A DNA stretch of 64,000 nt, from positions 434,001 through 498,000 of the forward strand of contig JACJYN010000002.1 in the NCBI GenBank assembly GCA_020636095.1, in the 5' to 3' direction. The notes beneath the pieces were generated by a model. The model saw only the letters and a list, made by a program, of their open reading frames with translations. It had not been told where the DNA came from and ran no database searches. Positions 56,918 to 64,000 of the stretch are shown here, in pieces; positions within the stretch are counted from its first letter, which is position 1, and each line of letters opens with the position of its first letter. The translations under genes and the position numbers were made by a program. The DNA comes from Lewinellaceae bacterium (GTDB lineage: Bacteria; Bacteroidota; Bacteroidia; Chitinophagales; Saprospiraceae).

Positions 56918-57778
56918 TTACTTCTTAGCCGTCCACTCTTCGATGGACTTCTTGTTCATGCGTACATAGTCCTCATTGCCGGCTGCTTCGGCCAGCTTCA
57001 AAGACAGTGTGGCAGCCTTGATCGCAGCTTCGGTCTTACCGAGGTCGGCCAGGATAAGGGCCTTGCGGCGTACCTGCCAAAAGCGCGGTTCATCACCAGC
57101 CGTTGCCTTTTCGACCCAGGCCAGGGCTTGGTTCAGATCCTTGCCCGATTCATGGTAATAGGTGGCGGCAGCGAAGTAATCATCCTGGCTGGGGCCACTC
57201 ATGACGCGTTCGATAGAAGCCATCACCTGATCGTCCGTATTGACCTGCAACGGAAGCGTAACCATGGTTTTTGCCCAGGACAGAACGATGTCGGCAGAAG
57301 TGGGTTGAACATTGGCTATGTTGAAAGTCATAGACTCCACATGCGCATCTCCTTTCATCGGTTTCACAGATACGGTGGCAGCCGGCTCTTTTTCCAGATA
57401 GCTGTTCCAGCTACCACTTTCATAAGGGTAGAACATAAACTTCCACTCGTTGGCGTTCGGGCTGGCCAATACGGCGTAGTCACCTGCTTTCATAGCAGTA
57501 CCCAGGATTTCAACATCTTTGCTGAACGAGAACTTGGTGGCTGCATTTGCACCCAGGCGCCAGGGCTTACCATAAGGAACCAGGCCATCTTCGGCAAAGA
57601 TTTCGCGGCCTTTTACACTCGGACGGGAATAAACGATCGTTACATCTGTAAGGCCTACCGCCTGCTTTAATTCGCTGGAAGGGCTAGGGGCGGGTGTTTG
57701 AATTTGCGCGGAAAGGTCCAGCGCAGAAAAAGAAATCAGCAGCAGCATCGCGCTGAGCTTCAGTAACACTTTTCTCAT
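56918..57778 (-). CDS. DUF2911-domain periplasmic protein with TPR-like tail
   Basis: 286 residues with a signal peptide (LLKLSAMLLLISFSALDLSAQ). DUF2911 begins SSELKQAVGLTDVTIVYSRPSVKGREIF and continues with GKPWRLGANAATKFSFSKDVEILG and AGDYAVLASPNANEWKFMFY. A helical TPR-like segment follows (about 205-280, LNQALAWVEKATAGDEPRFWQVRRKALIL). The family is common in Bacteroidota and has no known function. Confidence 0.88.
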   Translation of the reverse strand: MRKVLLKLSAMLLLISFSALDLSAQIQTPAPSPSSELKQAVGLTDVTIVYSRPSVKGREIFAEDGLVPYGKPWRLGANAATKFSFSKDVEILGTAMKAGDYAVLASPNANEWKFMFYPYESGSWNSYLEKEPAATVSVKPMKGDAHVESMTFNIANVQPTSADIVLSWAKTMVTLPLQVNTDDQVMASIERVMSGPSQDDYFAAATYYHESGKDLNQALAWVEKATAGDEPRFWQVRRKALILADLGKTEAAIKAATLSLKLAEAAGNEDYVRMNKKSIEEWTAKK

Positions 57779-58009
57779 TATAGCTTGGTTTTGATTTTAA
57801 AATTGTCAAATTTCGCGGCTAAATTAGTTCTTTTAGCCTGCATAGTTAACATTTCGAACCTTTTTTACATTTCTTTAAGATATGACCATAGCTATGAGTG
57901 GATGTTAACATGCTGATGCGGCTGTGTGACGTCTATAATATTCCGCTGGCGACTAACCACGCGGCGGCGATGCGGTTTATACAAAATTTGTGAAGAACAT
58001 TCAAAGACC

Positions 58010-59002
58010 ATGAAATACCTGAAGAACAACCAATTGCCCACCATCCTGCCCGATTGGCGGGGTAATCCGCACGATGGCCAGCGCTTTCACTATATCCACG
58101 AACCGTTTTACCCCTCTTATCGAAGCCTGTTGAAGTGGCAGTTTAGCGCTAACCCCCAGCGGGCGGAGAAAAAGATGGATGACTGGGCGCCTGCCCTGGG
58201 CAATGAATTCGGCTACCTGAAGGACAAGCGGCAGGACTGCATCGCCTGGCTGGGCCACGCCACTTTTCTCATTCAGCTCAACGGCGTCCGGCTCATCACC
58301 GACCCCATTTTCAATGGGCTGCCTTTTCTGAAAAGGAGAGTGGGGCTTCCCTTCCCTCTGGAGCAGCTAACGGATATCGACTATATCCTGCTCTCTCACG
58401 ACCACCGCGACCATTGCGATAAGCGCAGTATAAAAGATTTGCTGAAGCACAACCGCCCTGAAAAAATCCTGGCGCCGCTGAAGTTATCCAACGTCATCGC
58501 TTCCTGGGTTGGGGACATCCCCATCGAGGAGGCCGCCTGGTACCAAACCTACCGCACCGAAGGCGTGGAGGTCACCTTCCTGCCCACCCGCCATTGGTGC
58601 CGCCGCGGCCTGTTCGACTTCAACCGGGTGCTGTGGGGCAGCTTCCTGATCCGGGCAGGAAACAAACAGATTTACTTTGGCGCCGACAGCGGCATGGGTT
58701 CGCATTTTGAAGAAATCGGCCGGCTCTTCCCGGATATACAATACGCCATGATCGGCATCGGCGCGTATAAACCGTCCTACATGATGCAGGAAATCCACAC
58801 CAACCCGGCGGAAGCCCTGCAAGCCTTTCAGCAACTCGGCGCCGAGAAGCTCATCCCCATGCACTACGGCGCCTACGACCTGTCGGACGAGCCCGCTAGT
58901 GAGCCTTATTATGAAATCCAGCGCCATTTTGACGAAGCGGGCCTGCCTGGAAAATTATTATTGCCGGCGGTAGGGGAAGCGGTGGAAATGAGTACACTGT
59001 AA
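58010..59002 (+). CDS. MBL-fold hydrolase, NAPE-PLD / UlaG-like
   Basis: 330 residues from ATG 58010 (MKYLKNNQLPTILPDWRGNPHDGQRFHY). The metallo-beta-lactamase metal site is YILLSHDHRDHCD, with further ligands in FLPTRHWCRR, IYFGADSGMG and IPMHYGAYDL. The N-terminal PDWRGNP and WLGHATFLIQLNG segments are characteristic of the NAPE-PLD-like group. In bacteria the substrate is not known; phospholipid hydrolysis is a family-based guess. An upstream frame to 57926 has no family similarity. Confidence 0.88.
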   Translation: MKYLKNNQLPTILPDWRGNPHDGQRFHYIHEPFYPSYRSLLKWQFSANPQRAEKKMDDWAPALGNEFGYLKDKRQDCIAWLGHATFLIQLNGVRLITDPIFNGLPFLKRRVGLPFPLEQLTDIDYILLSHDHRDHCDKRSIKDLLKHNRPEKILAPLKLSNVIASWVGDIPIEEAAWYQTYRTEGVEVTFLPTRHWCRRGLFDFNRVLWGSFLIRAGNKQIYFGADSGMGSHFEEIGRLFPDIQYAMIGIGAYKPSYMMQEIHTNPAEALQAFQQLGAEKLIPMHYGAYDLSDEPASEPYYEIQRHFDEAGLPGKLLLPAVGEAVEMSTL

Positions 59003-59092
59003 ATTAAGCGTGTGTTCAAATTTCGTTTTTGGATGAGAATTTTGCTGGCCAGGCTGGTGCTCTACGCCTGGCTATCTCTATGATTTTTTGGT

Positions 59093-59100
59093 TACCTTTG
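59093..59100 (+). promoter_or_regulatory. candidate -7 box of the LOG gene
   Basis: TACCTTTG matches TAnnTTTG, 40 bp before the ATG at 59140. The -33 element is weak. Confidence 0.4.
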
Positions 59101-59139
59101 CCATCTGAATACAATTACCGAGCAAGCAGAAATTTTAAC

Positions 59140-59715
59140 ATGCAATCAGCCGTCGTTTTCTGTGGCGCCAACACCGGCGCCAACCCCTTGTACGCCAAAG
59201 TGGCCGCCGAACTGGGGCAGGCCATGGCACAGCGCAACATTCAAGTCATTTATGGAGCCGGAAAAGTAGGGTTAATGGGGGTATTAGCCGATGCCGCGCT
59301 CCAGGCCGGAGGGGAAGTCATCGGCGTGATCCCATTCTTTCTGCGTAAAAAAGAGATTTGCCACGAAGAACTGAGCAACCTCTATGTGGTGGACAGCATG
59401 CACGAGCGAAAGATCAAAATGGCTCAACTCTCTGAAGCCGTCATTGTGCTGCCGGGGGGATATGGCACCATGGATGAGGTATTCGAAATGCTGACCCTGG
59501 CACAGCTCGGGCAGGGGCGCCACCCTGTCGGCATCCTCAATATCAATGGTTTTTATGACGCCCTCATCACCCAACTGGACCACATGGCGGCCGAGGGTTT
59601 CCTTAAACCCGCCCACCGCGAGCTGCTGATAGTGGCTGAAACCATTCCGGAACTACTGGACCGGCTGGCGAGCTACGAAGCGCCGCCCAGGGAAGGGAAA
59701 TGGATCAAACTGTGA
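59140..59715 (+). CDS. LOG-family protein (cytokinin riboside 5'-monophosphate phosphoribohydrolase-like)
   Basis: 191 residues from ATG 59140 (MQSAVVFCGANTGANPLYAKVA). The Rossmann-like LOG fold has the substrate motif VLPGGYGTMDEVFEMLTLAQLGQ (PGGxGTxxE) and MHERKIKMAQLSEA. Family enzymes hydrolyse nucleoside 5'-monophosphates to base plus ribose 5-phosphate. An upstream frame to 59029 is non-homologous. A candidate promoter box lies at 59093. Confidence 0.92.
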   Translation: MQSAVVFCGANTGANPLYAKVAAELGQAMAQRNIQVIYGAGKVGLMGVLADAALQAGGEVIGVIPFFLRKKEICHEELSNLYVVDSMHERKIKMAQLSEAVIVLPGGYGTMDEVFEMLTLAQLGQGRHPVGILNINGFYDALITQLDHMAAEGFLKPAHRELLIVAETIPELLDRLASYEAPPREGKWIKL

Positions 59716-59790
59716 GGAGGGAGCAGGGAGCAGTGTATCGGGGAGTAGGAAGTATGGCCGTCAACATTAGTATAAAAGCCCGGAAAAACG

Positions 59791-59798
59791 TAATTTTG
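59791..59798 (+). promoter_or_regulatory. candidate -7 box of ahcY
   Basis: TAATTTTG matches TAnnTTTG, about 140 bp upstream of the start codon, leaving room for a leader containing the 59858 hairpin. Confidence 0.4.
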
Positions 59799-59857
59799 CC
59801 TCCGCAAATTTAATCATTTTAGCCGCTGAGCGGTTAAACATGGGAAGCCATTGGGCT

Positions 59858-59905
59858 CTTTGACAAATTGTGAGGCTTTCATTCAACTCCCACAATTTGT
59901 CAAAG
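59858..59905 (+). promoter_or_regulatory. perfect 15-bp hairpin in the ahcY leader
   Basis: CTTTGACAAATTGTG (59858-59872) and CACAATTTGTCAAAG (59891-59905) are perfect complements around an 18-nt loop, ending 32 nt before the ahcY ATG. Given its position it may regulate ahcY as RNA, or be a protein-binding palindrome. It does not match an SAH riboswitch as I know it. Confidence 0.55.
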
Positions 59906-59937
59906 AAGTAATTTTTAACATACCAAACCGGAGATCA

Positions 59938-61251
<1,314 letters not shown>

Positions 61252-61276
61252 AGCAAGTTTTTTCAATAAAAACATA

Positions 61277-61319
61277 AAAACGGCTCTGCCCGGAACTACC
61301 GGGTGGAGCCGTTTTTTTT
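61277..61319 (+). terminator. intrinsic terminator of ahcY
   Basis: AAAACGGCTCTGCCCGG pairs with CCGGGTGGAGCCGTTTT around a short loop and ends in a run of T, 26 bp after the stop codon. The A-rich left side means it could also stop the opposite-strand transcript. Confidence 0.85.
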
Positions 61320-61450
61320 ATGGGGCGGCCGGGAGCCGCCCAATGGAAAGGGCCGCCCTGCCGGGCAGCCCTTTACTTTTTATTAATCCATCCAATCTCC
61401 AGGGTAAAACCTTTCGGGCATAACGAGTATGCCGTCATGGAATTCCCGGT

Positions 61451-64000
61451 TTACGGATTGGCTTTGACAAATCGTTTCGTCCATACTTCCTCGCCGGTAT
61501 TGACCGTGAGGATGTACATGCCGGCCGTCATTTGCAGGCCGGACAATTGCAGGTTAACCGTACTTCCGTTGATGTTGTGTACGCCGCGATACAGTTCACG
61601 CCCATCGAGGCCCAGGATGCTGATCGTTGCCTTCTCTACCTGTGCATTGCCGATCGCGACAGACAGTTCGTCCACCACCGGGTTGGGGAAAACGTTGAAA
61701 GATACCGGCTCATCGCTGTTGATGGTAGCCGGAGCGACGGGCCGCGGGGCGGTTCCTCCCGAACCGGTGATCACTACATTTTCGAAGGTGCCTTGAGTGG
61801 ATACTCCACTCAGGTAGCTGGAAACCACCATGCCGGATTTAAGACAGTTGGGCATGCCGCCCATGTACTGTTGGTAGATCGTCATCCAACGGAACCCGTC
61901 AAAGGAAACGGCCGCGAAGAAATAGTCTCCCAGGCGCGTGATGCGAACGTAATCGGCGTAGATGGTATAAGCCGGCAACCAAAAAAGTTGATACGGCGCA
62001 TTCGGGCTAGGCCGGTATTCCACATACTTAGAGCCGTTCGAATAACGAATGATCGACATCTTGCGGGCGCCCGGCGCATCTGATTCCTGCATGGTGATCC
62101 CGGCATAACCGATGGATGGGTTAACATTGATGATCCTGGCGCTGATTTCAGCATCGCCGCAGGTTTCCTTACTCACCAAAGTGCCCTGGTCCTGGCTGCC
62201 AAAGAGGTGCGCACAGCTTGAGCTGACGTAGAAAGTGCCGGAGTAGTCATCAAAGCCCGCATCGTTGGGGAAGCCGTTGCATCCTATATTGCTGACCATG
62301 AAGTCATCCGGCAAGCCACAGTATTCACTGGAATTGACGTTGGGCTCACCGGGTGTGATGCACTGAACGGAGAAGTCGGCATTATTCCGGCCGGTATCTA
62401 CCCCGTCCACATAGCGGCCGATCCCCCGAAGCGGAGTAGCCGGGTCGGACAGGCCGTCTCCGGAACCTTCCGTAAAGCCGGTGGTAGAACCCTCATAGCT
62501 CACCGCATCGGCGATGGCTTGTACATACAGCAAGGCTACCGCGTCCGGGTCTCCATTCTGAATGAGGTTCGTGTTGGGAGAGACGTCCAGGTCACAATTG
62601 GGGGTCGTTGCGCCATTACCGCAGATGACAAAAAACTCACCAGGGCCCAGCATGACGGACGGCAGCTGGAAATCACCATAAATCTGGCCATTCGATCCGT
62701 TCACAAAGATCACGGAATAGTCGGCCAGGTTGATCGCCTGCGAGCAGGGGTTGTACAACTCGACAAATTCGCGGTCGTCGGTGCCGGGGTTATTGTAGTC
62801 CAGCTCGTTGATCACCGGGGTGCAGTTGGGCAAAGAACACGGATATACAGCCGGGGCGAAGCCGTCGGCAGAACAGGTTTCAGCATTGAACGATGCCGTC
62901 ACCATCACCGGCAACGCATTCGCCGGCAATTCAACATTAGAGAAAACCACCTGTCCACCGGAAATAGAGCTAACCGATTTTTTAGTAATAAAGCCATTGG
63001 GGCCATATAGTTCCAGGTCACCGGAGCCGGGCGGGTTATTAAAGGTTACGGTTACATCCGCCAGGAAGTAGTCGTCATCCTGGCTGAAGGTGTTATCATC
63101 ATTACATCCGGAGGTGGGGTTGACCACCACACTGGTGATCAGGCAGGCAGGATCGGCAACGCAATCGCCAATCTGGAAGCCCAGGCCGTCTATTGCATTA
63201 ATAGCAAACGCTTCCCATTCTGTATTCAGGGTGGTAAAGGCGCTTGGGCCGGTATCGGTGGGGTTCACCGTCACGCCCTGCTTAACCGAAGCGATTCTCC
63301 TGAGAGTCATATTGGCCGTAGAATAACCGGGAGCCGTCCAGGCGCTACCGGGGTCATTACCAAGAACGCCGAAGATGTCGGCCGTCGACTGGGTGGCGAG
63401 GTTAAAAAGTTCGAAGGCGTCATCTCCATTGTGGTTGACCGCCCCGATCACCACTCCATCGGCAGTGGCCTGGCTGTTTTTAAAGACCGCTACGGCGCCG
63501 CTTTGCAGTACGCCGCCCTGGCCCAGGTTGGAAATCGTGGAGGGCGATGCCGCGCCGTTGCTGTACAACCTCAGCTCGTACATAGCCAGGTCAACCGGAT
63601 TGGGCGTCGGGTTATAAATTTCGATGTATTTTTCAAAACCGGAACCTTCCACATACTCAGAAATGAAAAGCTCAGCGCAATCGCCGCCGCCGCCGGTACC
63701 CGGGCCGCTGCTGCAATCGGAGAGATTAAACAGGCAGCCGGCGGGCGCCTGCAGGGTATTGTCACTCCCCAACCAATTGGCCGCGTCATTGATCGCCATG
63801 AGCAGGTCGCCCTTGGTTCCACTTTCAGTGATGCAGCTGTATTGAGCGTTGTCAATTTCGGCCACCGCTACGGCAGTCATACCATCCGTCAGGCCCGAAG
63901 GCAAAGCGGAGGTAGCGGCGCTTGTTGCATCCGCCTGCCAGCTGCTGCCTTCAAAATTGATGGCGGCCACGAAAGAGGGAGTAGCCTCATCTCCCTGGTA
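61451..64000 (-). CDS. T9SS cargo protein with lamin-tail domains (N terminus beyond window)
   Basis: The frame is open to the window edge (…YQGDEATPSFVAAINFEGSSW), so at least 850 residues. The GTG at 63970 is an internal valine, not a start. At least two lamin-tail (LTD) domains are visible (ELFISEYVEGSGFEKYIEIYNPTPNPVDL; VINELDYNNPGTDDREFVELYNPCSQAINLADY). A later segment resembles a laminin-G/concanavalin-like domain (SARIINVNPSIGYAGITMQESDAPGARKMSIIRY). The C terminus (VFPNPVVDELSVAIGNAQVEKATISILGLDGRELYRG...MYILTVNTGEEVWTKRFVKA) is a T9SS type A sorting domain. Extracellular; nuclease-associated LTD proteins exist but no nuclease domain is seen here. Confidence 0.88.
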   Translation of the reverse strand, partial: YQGDEATPSFVAAINFEGSSWQADATSAATSALPSGLTDGMTAVAVAEIDNAQYSCITESGTKGDLLMAINDAANWLGSDNTLQAPAGCLFNLSDCSSGPGTGGGGDCAELFISEYVEGSGFEKYIEIYNPTPNPVDLAMYELRLYSNGAASPSTISNLGQGGVLQSGAVAVFKNSQATADGVVIGAVNHNGDDAFELFNLATQSTADIFGVLGNDPGSAWTAPGYSTANMTLRRIASVKQGVTVNPTDTGPSAFTTLNTEWEAFAINAIDGLGFQIGDCVADPACLITSVVVNPTSGCNDDNTFSQDDDYFLADVTVTFNNPPGSGDLELYGPNGFITKKSVSSISGGQVVFSNVELPANALPVMVTASFNAETCSADGFAPAVYPCSLPNCTPVINELDYNNPGTDDREFVELYNPCSQAINLADYSVIFVNGSNGQIYGDFQLPSVMLGPGEFFVICGNGATTPNCDLDVSPNTNLIQNGDPDAVALLYVQAIADAVSYEGSTTGFTEGSGDGLSDPATPLRGIGRYVDGVDTGRNNADFSVQCITPGEPNVNSSEYCGLPDDFMVSNIGCNGFPNDAGFDDYSGTFYVSSSCAHLFGSQDQGTLVSKETCGDAEISARIINVNPSIGYAGITMQESDAPGARKMSIIRYSNGSKYVEYRPSPNAPYQLFWLPAYTIYADYVRITRLGDYFFAAVSFDGFRWMTIYQQYMGGMPNCLKSGMVVSSYLSGVSTQGTFENVVITGSGGTAPRPVAPATINSDEPVSFNVFPNPVVDELSVAIGNAQVEKATISILGLDGRELYRGVHNINGSTVNLQLSGLQMTAGMYILTVNTGEEVWTKRFVKANP

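Noticed and set aside
59858..59905. Classical SAH riboswitch upstream of ahcY
   Set aside because: Only one long perfect stem is visible; I do not see the conserved SAH aptamer core, so the name is not justified.
59851..59937. N-terminal extension of adenosylhomocysteinase
   Set aside because: It translates the leader hairpin; the family starts near the ATG at 59938.

Overview
The window looks like chromosome of a Bacteroidota member, most likely class Saprospiria (Lewinella/Phaeodactylibacter-like). Evidence: T9SS type A sorting domains and a gliding-motility-type C-terminal domain on secreted proteins, Bacteroidota-style TAnnTTTG promoter boxes, lipoproteins with short LxxC lipoboxes, a DUF2911 protein, and abundant intergenic hairpin elements. 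The genus assignment is inference. No rRNA, tRNA or intact transposase was seen.

Layout. 0.2-4.3 kb: decayed genes (a frameshifted serine-hydrolase lipoprotein, a frameshifted TolB/TPR/AraC regulator, a DUF4256 fragment) among palindromic repeats. 4.4-6.9 kb: divergent glycolytic pair, class I fructose-bisphosphate aldolase (fbaB) and a 6-phosphofructokinase with a PPi-type active-site signature (one base missing in a G run). 6.9-28.9 kb: a complete but partly broken type I-B CRISPR-Cas locus. On the minus strand it reads WYL regulator - cas8b - cas7 - cas5 - cas3 - rloA/rloB remnant - cas6 - cas1 - cas2 - cas4 - leader - array. The array has 123 repeats and 122 spacers by my count, and its leader-distal end abuts a truncated CPBP protease gene. 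29-39.7 kb: a CHU_C-type adhesin-like protein, an Uma2-family nuclease, and a 2122-residue multidomain T9SS cargo protein. 39.7-47.6 kb: an HTH/S24 repressor divergent from a glucosaminidase (palindromic operator between them), an acyl-CoA oxidase-like protein, an HtrA-like protease, mannose-6-phosphate isomerase, a rhodanese and a VOC protein. 47.9-51.8 kb: a three-gene glycosyltransferase operon. 51.9-64 kb: a beta-helix lipoprotein, NAD epimerase, aldo/keto reductase, T9SS serine hydrolase, DUF2911 protein, NAPE-PLD-like MBL hydrolase, LOG protein, adenosylhomocysteinase, and a lamin-tail T9SS protein cut by the window edge.

How the parts work together. Cas1-Cas2-Cas4 would acquire spacers, Cas6 would process the minus-strand array transcript (5' handle ATTGAAAC), and Cas8b-Cas7-Cas5 would form Cascade recruiting Cas3. 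As sequenced, cas1, cas2, cas4, cas6 and cas7 are intact, while cas8b, cas5 and especially cas3 carry frameshifts. Either interference is decaying or the assembly has indel errors: pfk also has a one-base homopolymer loss, yet a 6.4-kb reading frame at 32-38 kb is unbroken. The embedded rloAB pair is truly degenerate, with a large internal deletion in rloB and a damaged Walker A in rloA.

The most interesting observations are: two array spacers 4.2 kb apart that encode the same 12-residue peptide with nine differences, all synonymous; a 20-bp sequence and modular palindromes shared by the cas1 and cas8b upstream regions; hairpin elements with an inverted core and covarying stems; and a perfect 15-bp hairpin just upstream of ahcY.
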